64,000 bases of DNA from the NCBI GenBank assembly GCA_029582165.1, contig CM055873.1, positions 41,724,795 through 41,788,794 of the forward strand, in the 5' to 3' direction. A program made the position numbers and the translations under genes. The notes under the pieces were generated by a model. That model saw only the letters and a list, made by a program, of their open reading frames with translations. It had not been told where the DNA came from and made no database searches. The number at the start of each line of letters is the position of its first letter. The first letter of the stretch is position 1. Of the stretch, positions 45,777 through 58,401 are shown in pieces. The stretch is from Portulaca oleracea. Taxonomy: Eukaryota > Streptophyta > Magnoliopsida > Caryophyllales > Portulacaceae.

Positions 45777-46317
45777 AGCTCAGAATGCTCGGATGTAGCT
45801 TTATGTTGAGGACTTACTGTTGGCAGTTGCTATGTTACTAGTAGCAGTATTCTGTTTGTTTTACGAGGAAATATGGGTTTTTGTGACTAAAATGAACGTT
45901 TTTTTGGTGGGTTTTGCCAACGTAGTGCTGGTTTGTTTTATTTGTCTGAGCTCATCTTTAAGTTTTGATCATGTACAAGAGAAGATTGTACTGTGAATCA
46001 CTGGGTGGTCTATTTTTATGTAATAGGGTTTTAGTTCAGGAGAAATATTAAATTGGGTTTGGCCGTTGAAAAGCATTTGGAAGTGGAGGATGGGTTTGAA
46101 ACCTCGTAATTTTAGCTCCATGTTACGAATATTAAACTGCATGAAACAGTCCATTGAGTGAAAATTAGATTTTCTTTTCCTAGATTATCCTGAGTCTTTC
46201 AACTAAAGGAAAACAACAAACAATACACGCAACTTCTTACCGTGGTAAATCATACATGAAGATCAAAGAGTTACTTTTAGAATCTGTTGTGCTGTTTTGT
46301 GCGAATGTACTGATGGT
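45777..46317. other. CCT2 3' UTR and flank
   Basis: The first about 250-400 bp is probably 3' UTR (T-rich with GTTTGTTTTATTTG near 45930). No other gene. Confidence 0.5.
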
Positions 46318-46752
46318 GAAATGTGAAAATGATACGGTGTGATGAAATTGTGGAATGATATGTTAAAATTTGTGAAAATATAGTAGACTAGTATGCAATT
46401 CATTCTTTAACTATCCAAATATTGGAAAGTAACTTGTGAAATTTAAATTTAAATTTTCAGAAGATAGCTAAGACTGTTTTTTTATGCGATGTAGTGTGAT
46501 ACTATAACTCATTATATTACTCAATATTTTTCCACACTTCACCACTTTTTGCCGCATCACAATCATTATATCAATGTATCTCTTGATTTTTTTGTTTCCT
46601 TACTTTTCTACCCTATTTTTCTCCTTTGCTTTTCTCATTTTTTTCTCCTCGCTTACCACATCAACCACACTTTTTGCAAATCTCACCATATCATTCCACA
46701 TTGCACCGTACTTTCCACAATTTTATTACACTGCACCATTTTCACATCCTAC
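46318..46752. mobile_element. Inverted-repeat (foldback) element
   Basis: The left stretch (GAAATGTGAAAATGATACGG, then GAAATTGTGGAATGATATG) pairs with the reverse complement of the right stretch (GATGTGAAAATGGTGCAGTG, then AATTGTGGAA and ATGTGGAATGATATG). The arms are imperfect. Two small T-rich frames inside are not called genes. Confidence 0.45.
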
Positions 46753-46782
46753 CAATCATTAAAAAAGGTCTTTAAATGATTA

Positions 46783-46998
46783 CTACCTCCGTCCCAAAAT
46801 ATTTGTCCGTTAACTAAATTTTGAATGTTGATTACTCACAAAATATAATGAGTTACAATATAAAATTACCGTCATTGTAATCTTTAGCAAATTATCTTTC
46901 TAATGTCAGTGATTTCATATTTTAATTCATTACAATTTGTGAGTACTTAACAGTCAAAATTTAGTCAATGGACAAATATTTTGGAACTGACACAGTAG
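46783..46998. mobile_element. Stowaway MITE, copy 1
   Basis: The left end CTACCTCCGTCCCAAAATAT is the typical Stowaway (Tc1/mariner) end, and the right end pairs with it through the CCAAAATATTTGTCC part. TA precedes it at 46781-46782. It lies about 370 bp upstream of the thylakoid-protein ATG. Confidence 0.85.
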
Positions 46999-47368
46999 TT
47001 GGTGAAATCTGTCAATGTAATCACTTAGACACTTACCACTGCATATAAGCAGGTGTCGATGAGTGCCAAAATTGAAGCAGCATACTCCTCCACATCACCC
47101 AAAACTCCAAAACTAAACAAGTGGAATTCCTCCAAAAGGGTCCACGCAATATACAGCCTTATCTCATTTCAACCAATGAAATTCCATGCATATCCGTCTA
47201 ATTTTTCCAATTTTAATTTCTATCATGAAAAAAAAAACAAGACAGAAAAAAGAAAAAGACAGAGAAAAAGAAAAGAAGTAATTAGTTGAACAGGCAGAAT
47301 AGGGAAAAAGTGAGGATTCAGTTGATATTGAGAGATCTTAATTGTGAAAGAGGTGTTGAGTAGAAACC

Positions 47369-49579
47369 ATGGCCATGGCGACATTACATGGTACTCCAAT
47401 CCCAACCTCCATAGCCACTACTACTACAAGATCACAATCAGCTCCTTCTAAGACTTCTTCCAATGCCAAAAATCCTCCATCATCTCTTCATTTCCACACT
47501 TCTTTGCCTTCTCAGGAAGTCTCGGTTAGTGTCCAACGCAGGTACGTCTCAGTTCTTTGTCTTTGATTGAGCCTCTATTTTTTTTTAACTCATTGTACTA
47601 CTCAATATTCTTCTGTACTTCATCACATTTTACCACAATTATTATCAATGTTACATGCATTATGCCTAATTATTTTTGTCCAGGGAGTGTAAAATTCACG
47701 TTAAAAAATAGTTGGGTAAAAGTTAAATTTTGGTAAATATTGGTAATTTTAGCTAATTTACGCTAATATATCAAAGAATTAATTTTTTTTGGTCTATTAA
47801 CTTTGATAATTTTTGATAAGTTTTGATAAATTTAGATAAAATCTAGTAAATTTTAATAAATTGCATTTACCTATAAATTTGACAAGGCCTAAAAATGGAG
47901 GTTGAATGAGACCATATATTTATATAGAAAGTGACTCTAGGATGTGATTTTAGTCCCTTCAAATGTTATATGCATTATGCCCCTGTTCTTTTCTGCGGTT
48001 GGCAAACTGCGGTACCACAGGATACCGTAATTTGCCATAACTTACCATACTTTACCACAAATTATTACTTTTCTCTCTCCTCACTTCTCTCATCTACTTT
48101 TTACATTCTCTCTCCTCACCTATCCCACATATCAATAACCTAACACAATTCTACCATACCCACCACAATTCCACCACGCCTCATCGCACAATACCGCAAA
48201 ATACCGCAGAAAAGAACAGGACTATGTCTAGTTTTATATGGATAAAGCTCCATGATCAGTGATCATATATGTCGAGAATTGTTTCATAGGAGTTTCTGTA
48301 TGGAAAAAAAGGTGGGGTCAATTGGGATTTTCCAATCGAGGACACCAAATTTTGTAGCTACTTGATATTACAAATAGCTTGCGAAAAAAATGCGGTAATG
48401 ATGGACTACCTCTGTCCCTGAATAAGTGTTAATTTGATTAAGTTTAAACTGTTGATTACCCACAAATTATAATGAGTTGTAACATAAAATTAATATCATT
48501 GTAATTTTTAGTACAATATTTTCCTAATAGTGGTAACCTCATATAATAACTCATTGTAATTTGTGAGTAATCAACGGTCAAAACTTAGTCAAATTGACTC
48601 TCATTTAGGGGCGGAGAGGTAGTACTATTTTAGGTATTGGGTTTGATTTTTCAATACCTCCTTCACGTGGTAATTCTATACCACTTAAGTACTGTTGTAA
48701 TATTATAATGAAAATGATAGGAGTTTAAGGGCAAAATATCTCTTAGGTGTATTATCTTAATATAAAATCTATATATTTGTATATTAAATTAAAAAACAAT
48801 GATATAATTGACTCTATAATTATAATATGTCATACAAATTGTATAAAATTATATTTTTATCTATAATTTTCAAAACTTGTAAAAAAAGTACTTAAAATAT
48901 GTTTAATCGATTGAGTTTATTCAATTACAGTGTCATTTGTAATTATTAGCATAGTTAACATATTCCAAAGCTTCTTATAATTGATAATTTAATAGTATCT
49001 ATAAAAAGTTGGTGGAAAAAAAATCATAATAAGTATTAATTTCAGTAAAAGCAAAACACTTGAAACAATGAGTTGTCCTAAAACACGTGTCACCACTATA
49101 TTGTAACGAAATTTTATTCTATGGTCATAAAATGTTAGTCAGACTGTAACAAAGATGAGGCTAGGAGACCTTGTTTATCACTCAATGGAGCTTGTATGTA
49201 ATGTGGGTAGTCCTGGTAGAAATCGACCCGACCCGATTTTATAAATTTGGAATACGAAGCATACCAAATCTGATCTGACCTAACGGAATTGACAGGTCTA
49301 AAAATAGGTGAAATAAAATTGGAAAAAAATTTGCGATGCAGGAATATCATGAGTGCGGCAATAACAGGTGCAATTGTGGGGTTAATTAATGTCGGTGAGA
49401 AGAATGCATGGGCAGCAGCAAGACGACCACCACCGCCACCACCGGAAGAGAAAAAGGATCCAAACATAAGCGGTGTTCAAGCCAAAGTTCTAGCAAGCAA
49501 AAAGAGGAAAGAAGCCATGAAACAAGCCATGGCAGAGGCTAGAGCTAAGGGAAAATCAATCCAAGACCAAGAGCAATGA
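47369..49579 (+). CDS. Small thylakoid-lumen protein with Tat-type signal (136 aa, 2 exons)
   Basis: Exons 47369-47541 and 49342-49579 join within an Arg codon (GT-AG, phase 2) to give 136 aa. Residues 1-55 are rich in Ser, Thr and Pro with few acids, typical of a chloroplast transit peptide. Next comes RR (57-58), a hydrophobic stretch (about 60-75) and AWA (80-82), the layout of a twin-arginine thylakoid signal cleaved after A-x-A. The mature part would be about 54 aa: a run of six prolines, then a charged helix (GVQAKVLASKKRKEAMKQAM). Import to the lumen is inferred from the signals. I do not recognise the family with confidence; a small photosystem-associated protein such as a PSI-N-like one is possible. 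The 1.8-kb intron contains two MITEs. Confidence 0.82.
47982..48220. mobile_element. MITE with GTTCTTTTSTGCG ends in the thylakoid-protein intron
   Basis: The left end CCTGTTCTTTTCTGCGGT pairs with the right end (TCCTGTTCTTTTCTGCGGTA on the other strand). Several ACCGCA/TACCGCA words repeat inside. A related element with GTTCTTTTGTGCG ends is at 58018-58228. The target duplication was not resolved. Confidence 0.65.
48406..48622. mobile_element. Stowaway MITE, copy 2, in the thylakoid-protein intron
   Basis: The ends CTACCTCTGTCCCTGAATAA and GGGGCGGAGAGGTAG, with the internal words GTTGATTACCCACAAATTAT and AATTTGTGAGTAATCAAC, match the copies at 46783 and 58402. Confidence 0.8.
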
Positions 49580-49987
49580 TTAATTTCTTGTTAATTAAAT
49601 CCATCTCTAAGCATTTGTTTAGTTACGCTTGTAATTGTAAACATTTGAGCGAATGTCCATCTTAATAATAACAACGCACAAAACAATTGTTTGACTAGTT
49701 TGTTCATTCGTTTGGACGTGTTCGGAGTTTGATTTCCTTGTGTGAAAAATTGGTTTGTTGAGGTATGGAAATGAACAAAAATGAAAAAAGAAAATTGGAT
49801 TCTAGTAATCCCCATTTTCACCAATTGTACAATCATAATTCCTATTTTTTTTTGTACGTGAGTGATCCAAGAAATCGAAATTGTATTTTTTTGTATTTTT
49901 TTAGTCCTCCGATGAGTCAAATGACAGTGACTCAGTGGATGGATGATATTCCGACATGCTGACATGATTTGGCGAAGTTTGTGTTGA
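49580..49987. other. 3' flank with one end of a long-TIR element
   Basis: After the probable 3' UTR, AAAATTGGATTCTAGTAATC at about 49788 resembles the ends of the elements at 345 and 10173, and the similarity continues for about 80 bp. The matching other end was not found, so it is a fragment. Confidence 0.45.
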
Positions 49988-51480
49988 CTAATTTTTATGT
50001 TTCACATGCCACTTGATGTCTATGTCATCCTTTGTATCATGACCCATGTTTCTGTGATAATTGCATAATGCGTTTGCATCCCAAGTGTTCGACTTATTTT
50101 TGGGTTCCGGCCTTGGTAGGGGAAGTTCTATCACATTCTTCTTTAATAGACGGGTTAATGCATCTGTATAAAAGGTAGCCAAGGGTGTATATCTATCATA
50201 CTTGGGTTGTATGGCATAGGTTTCAACGCTTTTAGGCGGGTGGTATTATGCTCTATTAGCCATCCTATTCGTTTTGGAGTTCCTCCATCCCTGAGTAGTG
50301 GCTTTCTCATTGTTGAAGGCCTTGAGCACTGCGCAAAGGTCTTTCACATACTCGAAGTCCTTGATCACGTGATAGTTCAAATGATGGACATGGTTAGCTT
50401 TTAGGCTCTGTTTGAATGTTGACAACTGAAATTCTAACTAGATGGGATCCACGATCTGAGCCAGTTTGGCCTGACATCTATCATAATAGTCCAAAGAGGA
50501 TTCATCCTCCTTTTGCTTGATCGCGGTCAGGTCAGGTATTTAGGGTCTTTTCCTGTGAATACAATTGAAATATTGACAAAAAGCCTTTTGTAGAGAAGGT
50601 CAATCATTTATGCTTCTGTTGGTAATGTATAGTACCAATCTTTGGCCTCATCATTAAGAGTAGAAGCAAAAACTATGGTATATAAAGCGGAATCAAATTT
50701 CCCTTAAGGGGATGAACCTCATGAAGTCCTTCATGTGATACACTGAATTCTCAAAGGTTTGAACTTCTTGTCTGGAACCTCAATACCTCATACCTATCAA
50801 GCAACAACTTTAGTAGGGAGCCTAACATCCACATATTCATATGTAAACATCGGCAAGTTTCTAAGAGCTTGCTGCAAATGATTCAATTTGTCATTGACCT
50901 GAGACATTATCAATGCCTCTATGTCTTCCTTCTCCCTAGGAGGACCTCTAGGTGGCTCAGAATGGCTCATGACCCTATTGATTTTGGCTCTTTGGCTTTT
51001 TGATAATAGAAATGGCTGAGCTTGCTTAGCTTCATCATCTTTTGACCAATTGTCTTCACTCTAGCCTTTGCCCTTATCAGGCTTCTAGAGCTTCTAGGGC
51101 TCATCATTAGATTCAATCTTTTGAACGACGGGCTCTCCATATTGCTAGTCTTTCTCTTTTTGTTGTTGAGTGAACCACTTTTGTTTGGGAGGCCCCCTCA
51201 AGCGCTTCGGGGCTTTCTTCTTCATCCTCGGTTGTAACCCAACTTTTTGTTTGAGTTTCTCAATAGCTTGCAACATGTCATCCATTATCAACTATTTTTG
51301 CTCCAGTCTACGATCTTATTTAGCCTCCTATTGTTTAGGGGCCGACTTTTCCAAATGATTTTGCATTTGCGCTAAAAGGTCGTTCATATGTTAGATTATC
51401 TCAGTCCATTCAAGGTTGGAGATGGATTCTTCGACTCTCGACCTAGCTTTTGTTAAACTTTGAGGGACTCGAGGATTGAC
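49988..51480 (-). pseudogene. Decayed Ty3/gypsy gag on the minus strand
   Basis: Read on the minus strand from about 51480 to 49988, several frames carry gag pieces: NDLLAQMQNHLEK near the start, then NDEAKDWYYTLP, KQKEDESSLDYYDRC (the conserved gag helix region), and near the end a worn zinc knuckle CNYHRNMGHDTKDD, in which the last Cys has become Asp. Many stops and frame changes separate them. No LTR, protease or pol was seen. An old fragment, much older than the Athila-like element. Confidence 0.75.
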
Positions 51481-51777
51481 TGGTAAAAACTCAATGTATT
51501 AAAAAGAATTGATATTAAAAACTCAATGTAAAGAGAAAAAAAATATAAAGAAAATAAAAAGAATGCTATAAAAACTAAAAAAATTAAAAATAAAAAATTC
51601 AATATTTATAAATTTCATGAAAAATGTTCATAAAAATATATGCTCATAAAACTTATAGAGTTATAATATGTTTTTTTAAAGGCAACAGAACATATTAATA
51701 ACGATAAAAAATTTAAATGAACTGAATTAAAAATTCATAATAAGCTTAGATTAAAATAACAAAATGAGCTTCATTAA

Positions 51778-53196
51778 GTGTGTTTGGTTGAAAGGAAAAT
51801 GATTTCGAAGGAAATTGTTTTCTAGGAGAAATGGAGTGTTGCCATAAAAATGCCATTCATTTTTCCTAAATAGTCAAAACTGCCAAAGTGTCAATAATGT
51901 CATAACAATTTCTGAAAGTGTCAAAATCATTACTCATCCCATCCTTAACCTGTTGCTGCCGGTGATCCTCCCAGAATTTTTTTTGAAACTTTTTGGAATT
52001 AAAAAATGAAAATGGAAGTTGAAGTGCCCAGTTCGTTGCTTTGCTTCATTTCCCTTCATACAACTCTCCACTCCTTCCTTCTTCCTCAAACCACAACCCA
52101 GAAAAAAACTTTCAGAACCCTAACCCTAAAACATGGAAGTTGAAGTGCGCAGTTCATTACCTAAAGTCTACGAGGTGCACATCAGGGGAGTTAGACCACA
52201 GTCACACGCCTTGATTTCCTTTGAAAAACAGTAACACAACTTCTTGGAGGTGTTTGGAAGTTTTGATTGTAACTTCTATATCCAGACCCAGAATAGGCCA
52301 TGGTCACTGTTTTCAAGATGGTGAAGAAGAAGAACAAAGAAATTGCAAAAAATGAAACCCTGAAGAGAAGAAGATCGAAGAAGAAGAAGCTCGAAGAAAA
52401 AGAAAAAAGTGGGTGAAGAGCGACGGAAATGGCGAACAAGAAAAAGAAGAGTGAAGAAGAGTGATGAAGGAGAAAGAAGGAAGACGATGAAGATGGCGAC
52501 TGGTGATTACAGAGGAAAGTGAGTGACCATTTTTTGCGGGCAGAAATGGGGGAATTGGGAGGGAGGAAGTTTATGAGATTAAGGAAAGTAGGATGACATT
52601 ATTAGGGTATAAGTAATGGGGTTGAGTTTTTCCTTTTTTTGTTTGACATATTTACCGACAGCAGCAGGTTAAGGATGGGATGAGCAGCAATTTTGATACG
52701 TTCAGAAATTGTAATGACATTTTTGACAATTTGGAAATATTAATGACAGTTTTGATTATTTGGGAAAAATGAGTGACATTTTTATCGCAACACTCAGGAG
52801 AAATGGTTTTCCAAGGAAAATTATTTTCCATGTCAAAGTTTCCCTTGTTTGGTAGGAGATAACTCAATTTTCAGAAAATGACCATATATGTTGACATAAG
52901 TGAACAATATATACAAATGAAAATATTTTAAGCTCAAAATTCATATTTGATCTTTTCTTAATCAATTATATCGTATTAATCAAACTGTTGGAGTTGAATT
53001 TCACTCTTAAAAAACTCATTCTAACAATTAAGGATGGAAAATATTTTTCCTAAGTTAAACAAAGAAAATCGATTTACTTTCTTTAGAGAAAAATAATTCT
53101 TTGAAAATGATTTTGCGAACCATTTTTATACCAAATATTAGAAAAATAGGAAAATATTTTCTAAAAAAAATGTTTTCTCCCGGCCAAACACACTCC
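51778..53196. mobile_element. Inverted-repeat DNA element, family of 9751-23833
   Basis: The left end GTGTGTTTGGTTGAAAGG pairs with the right end (GTGTGTTTGGCCGGGAGAAA on the other strand). The body includes AAAATATTTTAAGCTCAAAA and GTTGAATTTCACTC, also found at 10900-11150. A Mutator-like element (51834-52795) is inserted near its left end. Without it the element is about 450 bp. Confidence 0.6.
51834..52795. mobile_element. Mutator-like element with 10-bp target duplication
   Basis: The ends GAGTGTTGCCATAAAAATG and GAGTGTTGCGATAAAAATG (opposite strand) begin arms of about 125 bp. AGGAGAAATG flanks it at 51824-51833 and 52796-52805. The interior (about 52000-52600) is gene-like in composition, with a repeated ATGGAAGTTGAAGTG-type segment near 52010 and 52134. 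It could be captured host DNA, but no exon structure or known protein was recognised. No transposase. Confidence 0.85.
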
Positions 53197-53318
53197 AGGG
53201 AGCATATTCGTTTTTTCACAACTTTCCCCATCTCAGTAGTCATTTTCTGATGCTGCTCAGTGCTCATTCCATTGTTGAATCTTAGCGGGTAGCGGCTGAC
53301 AATCTTCACCAGGAAAAC

Positions 53319-56300
53319 ATGGCGATTCCCAACTTGGGTGTTTCATTTTCAAACACTCCCGATGCTCAGCTTTTCCAGTTCTCCACTGGCATTCACACAT
53401 TGCTCAAACTCATCGCTTTAAGGTCCTTTTTCTCTTTCAATTCAATTTCCTACTTTTCTTCTACTCAATTCCCAACTTATTATTGCCCATCACTATTTTA
53501 CCTTTCACAAGTTTCAAAATTTATGTAAAGAGTGAGTAATGCCATTGGACTTTAACTTACTTGAACAAATGAGCCATATCCTACATTTTGATGCTACTTT
53601 CTGCTTGCTTAACATGCGAATTCAATATATGCCCTAAACCAAATATTGAAATAGGTGGTTGTTGGCACCACTCTCCCCCTCCCTTTATTCTTGGTGGAAG
53701 CAACAATTTTTCCATAGATGCAAATTGTGGGGTTAAATGGGTCATGCTTGTGACAGTCAGTTTAACAGTAACCTTTCATATAGTCACATAAGTGCTGAAT
53801 GGGCAGGCCTGCTTTACCTGCTTAAAAGAGAAAGTAAAATACAGATGCCTTATTCTCCTTTGGGTTTGAGTCCTATTTGAAAGTGATACTTCCCAAATGA
53901 ATTATTGAACTTGTTCATATTAGTCCTTTTCAATGTTATTACAACCAATAGTTTTGAGATATAGAGTGCTGAGTATGCAAGAAAATTAGGGTAATTATAC
54001 TATGATTAGACTAAGCCAAACTGTCTTCACTCTGCATTGTTTCAGTGGTTTACGTGACAGGGCTTCTGAGCAAGTGATAAGATGCACTATTTGCTTATAT
54101 TATTCACACCAATCCCATTCCTAAGTTTGATTTGAAGATTTCTGTTTTGGTCATGTATTGATAGGCATGGTTTCTAGATCAATTTGGGGTTCTACATGAT
54201 GGGAAAAAGCCGTACCCCGGTGCTATTTCAACATGTATGTTCATGTCATGGTTGGTTTCTTTCTGTTGCTGTATCGATCCATGTTGCCATTCTTGTGGTC
54301 GTGGTGTACTTATTCTCGAAATTACCTCCTTTGCAACTGTGGAAATGCTTGCACAATCCGGGGCCAAAATGGTGGTTATAAGCAACTGCTCAAAACGAGC
54401 ATCCGTGACTTCTGAGAAACTGAAAAGTTTGGGATTTGATCCTTCTCTTCTTCTAGGCGTCATAACCGGTGGAGAATTGACGCATGAATACCTAGAAAGG
54501 TTGATGACATCTAAGGCTATCTGTTATAACTTATGACAATCAATTCTTAACCAGAAATGTACAAAACTGTTGACATTTTCAAGTCAAATCATGATCACAT
54601 CTGTTAGAGATTTGTTTCCAACATGCTTGGGGGGGGGGGAGAGAAAGAGAGAAAGTAGGCCCAAACATGCTAATTTGCATAATCAGTTGCAGCAATGATG
54701 CCTTTGGCAAATTATTTCTCAAATGCTTGACAGCTCTTATAACACATTTGTTAGCACTTAGAAGCCATATTCATGAACTCAGGGCTAGGCATCTGACTTG
54801 CTTTGACTTTCTGATGTCACCTGTAGTGTTACTTTTATTCTTATGGCCATTATGATTGTCCTCTGTAAGTGTGAATCCTTATTTGAAAAATGTCCTTTAT
54901 ATTTCATTTGTTTGATAGGCGAGATGATCCTTGGTTTGCTTCACTCGGAAGGTCTTGCATCCATATGACTTGGAATGACCCGGGTGCCGTATCTCTTGAT
55001 GTATGTTCCCGTTATCTTCTGCTGTTGGATTCTGACTCAACCCCCCACCCCCACAAAAAAAAAAAAAAAAAAAAAATGTCTGCAATCTTTTGCATTCAAT
55101 AATTGAGTTTAACCATGAGTACAATGGAAGACCTCGAATGTTCTTTCATCAGTACTCTGTTATGCATGTATGATGGCAACAGCTGTAGACAATATCAAAT
55201 GTGGTCAATATTAATAATTTTAATTAGGACATGTTCCTTTAAGGAAATAAGTTCAGGATAACTTTCTGCAAACAGGCCTCACAAATAAGTTCATAATAAG
55301 TTCAGTCAAAATAAGCCAAATAGAACAGGCCTTTCAGTGATGAGAACTATGATTATGTGAAGGGGCTTGGCCTGAAAGTTGTGGATAATACTGAAGATGC
55401 TGAATTTATTTTAGCCCATGGCTCCGAAGCACTAGGCATGCCATCTGGTTCTGCAGTTCCGAAGAAAGTGGAGGATTCGAGAAGATATTGGAGCAGTGTG
55501 CTGCTAGAAAAATTCCAATGGTGGTGGCTAATCCAGATTATGCAACTGTGGAGGCAACAGATTTTGTCATGCCTGGTATGTTTGCTCTTATAATGCTCAA
55601 AAGTATTGTTGACTAGCAGACATACACGCTAACTGCCGCAATCTATTTGGGACCAAGTAGCAATGCACAGTACAGTTCTTACATTTTCTTGTGTGGCCTT
55701 GTTTAAAGTAGAACTAAAGCTTCAGCAAGTTTCTTCCTCTAAATTATGTTTCTCGCAGGAGCACTAGGAGCAAAATATGAACAACTTGGTGGGGAGGTAA
55801 AGTGGATGGGAAAGCCTGGAAAGGTAACCTCTATACCTCTTTTTATGCCTTTTCTTTTCTTTCTTTAGTTGTCTTGATAGTATTCTAGTGACGCAAAAGG
55901 ATGGATTCAGTTTATTGATGAAACCAAGAACCCAAATCTTTTGTAGTTCATTCTTCCAAATCTACTTGACGCTGGAGGTATTACAATAATATATCCTATT
56001 GTCAACTGTCATAAACTTGGGCCAAATGAGTTCCGTGTTTACCCTCTTATCGACTTTCCATTTGCAATTTTTCAGAAGAAAATGGAATGTGCTCAAGTAA
56101 TAACATTTCCAATAGCTGTTAGAGCATTTGAAACTAGTATTGTGAATCCAGGTTTGACTCAACATAAGCTCGTCAGCTCTTAGATTGTGGTCCGGACTTG
56201 AGGCTTTTTGTGTTATGTTTGAGTGTTTTTATGGACTGAACTTTTCTAATAGACTTTCTACCTTTAGGGCCAACCTGAACCGTGATACTTCATGGTCCTA

Positions 56301-57427
56301 GGTCTTTAATCCAATTTCTATAAGCCTGTCTTTTTCTGCGTGATCAGTTTTCTTGTCTTATCATCATAAATTGTATGTCTAGAATCTAGATATTGGATTC
56401 CTCCTTAGTTTGGAATATCTTTTCTATAGTCTTGTATACCTTGGTTGGTAAATAGTTGTTGGTTATTTGAATTGGCTATTTATTTATTTGTTTTTCATAT
56501 TAGCTCTTTGGAAAAAAGTGTTTAGTAAAATTATATGTTTCTGAAAGGTTATTTGGTAAAGTTCCATTTTATACCCTTTGTCACTAGTCACTACTTGAAC
56601 GTAGGTATTTGGTAAAATTCCATTTTATACCCTTTGTTTGTGAAAAGGGTATTTGGTAAAATTGCATTTTGGAAAAAATCTGTATAAAAAGAATTGTCAT
56701 TTCTGGAAAAACTGTTTTCAATATGTTACTCTTCTTAGCCGATTGAATATTGGTTGTTCATACTTAAACAGTCATTTAAATAGGTTGTTTACGAAACACC
56801 AATTTGGTTCTAATTAAGTCAAAACAGCCACGATCTCCAAAAGCTCGTTTTTCCTAAAGGCTATTGAAGGTGTCATTTACCGCACACTATGGACAGCAGA
56901 GTGTCAAGTTTCATAAAATAGAACAAGGCTGCACTACGAAAGAGTTAGAGTGACAGACTCAATAAGTGCTAAATTAGCAACGACAATAAGTCAACAACAA
57001 ACTCCCAGCATAATCACGTTTCGATAAAACTAAGTGTTAAACTAAATCTTGATTTGAACGTCCAAAGTAGGAGCATATATACCTTTCCTCATATTTACCT
57101 CTGTTGACTTGCTTGCTTGTGAATTGGATTTGAATGTGAGAGTCGAGATTACGAAACAAATGAATTGTGCAGATCATGTATGAAGCAGCAATGGCGATGG
57201 CGGGTGTTGAGCCATCAGAATGTGTTGCTGTGGGGGACTCCCTTCACCATGACATAAAAGGTGCAAATGCAGCAGGAGTGCACTCAATACTCACCCCAGG
57301 AGGCATCCATGCTACTCAGCTGGGCCTCCATCATTTCGGACAACTCCCAGAAGCATCAAAACTGCGGGACCTTGCATCCAAATGCGACGCTTATCCCACA
57401 TTTGTGGTACCTGCATTTACATTATGA
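53319..57427 (+). pseudogene. HAD-family phosphatase gene, upstream tandem copy, broken
   Basis: Seven exon-equivalents align one-to-one with the intact copy at 59209-62528: 53319-53422, 54165-54234, 54340-54499, 54919-55000, 55363-55575, 55759-55823, 57173-57427. Three lesions disable it. Exon 1 lacks one base (104 bp against the frame expected from the intact copy). The acceptor of exon 3 reads CTG where the intact copy has CAG (54338-54339 is TG). Exon 5 lacks one base near 55477 and also has an in-frame 3-bp loss. Motifs that remain include DQFGVLHDG in exon 2 and GDSLHHDIKGAN in exon 7. It may still be transcribed. A functional protein is very unlikely. Confidence 0.85.
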
Positions 57428-58017
57428 CTCGTGAGACTTTGCCAGACGTCCAACAAAGGCTTAATCCCCTGAAGAAGAAGAAGAAGAAGAAGAAGAAGAA
57501 GAAGAGCTTCAGTGTGTTCCTTTACCTTTCTTCTGATTGTGAACAAATACCCCTGATTCAACAGGGCATATTATTACATATATATGCTGAATCTTAATTG
57601 ATTTCTGTAACCTTAGGGTCTCATGGCGATCAATGCAAGGTTTTGCTGATTTCCATAATGATTTTCTTCAGAATAAGAGATGTTGTCAATGCAAGATAGA
57701 GACCTGATCAATACACCTACTCATCTGATTAGAGATCATTTTAGGCTGATAGTTTTGTGGAATATATTCAAATAGCATATGGAACAACCTAATAGAATGT
57801 TGACATCCCCAAAAAAGGATGCAAATGTATAAAAGCACAAAATAAAAAAACTATCAAGTACCTAGGATTAAGGTCGTGTTTAGCAACAAGATTGTGGTGG
57901 TGTTCAACAATGATTAAATATTATTGTTAAGTTAGTGTTTTAAGTAGTGTTAACTTGTTAACCAGTGTTTCATGTAAGCTGTCCATCAATAGCTAATCTG
58001 GAACTGTTACCTCTACT
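57428..58017. other. 3' flank of the HAD pseudogene
   Basis: Contains the GAA microsatellite at 57471-57504. No gene. Confidence 0.6.
57471..57504. repeat. (GAA)n microsatellite
   Basis: About 11 uninterrupted GAA units in the region equivalent to the 3' UTR. The intact copy has only CCCAGAAGAAG at the same place, so the tract expanded in this copy. Confidence 0.95.
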
Positions 58018-58228
58018 GGCACCGTTCTTTTGTGCGTTAACGCACCCAAACGCAACGCAAAATCAATAAAACCTAACGCATGGCAAACGCAAGATAACGC
58101 AACTTATCACAATCTACTATTCACCTCTACTCACCTTTTTATTATTTCCTACCCCAACCCAACGCAATCTAACGCAATCCAAACGCAATTTATCGAAACG
58201 CAAACGTAACGCACAAAAGAACGATGCC
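58018..58228. mobile_element. MITE with GGCAYCGTTCTTTTGTGCG ends
   Basis: The left end GGCACCGTTCTTTTGTGCGT pairs with GGCATCGTTCTTTTGTGCGT on the other strand. The interior has many AACGCAA words. It is related to the element at 47982-48220. The end sequence suggests a PIF/Harbinger-type MITE; the target duplication is not clear. Confidence 0.7.
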
Positions 58229-58401
58229 TAAAACGATATCCAATCTCTAAACTATTGATTTTGTTGAACATAGTCTAAATCACTTTTTTTCACGATAAAA
58301 ACATAACAAATTTTCTAAAAATTTATTTAAACTTATTCAAATACGGGAAATTTATCTGGATCTATATTGACTCTACCTAGTCGTGCTTGAGAAAAAAACT
58401 A

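Noticed and set aside
52191..52439. 82-codon Phe/Ser-rich minus-strand frame
   Set aside because: Arises from GAAGAA-rich DNA inside a Mutator-like element; no domain or gene signal.
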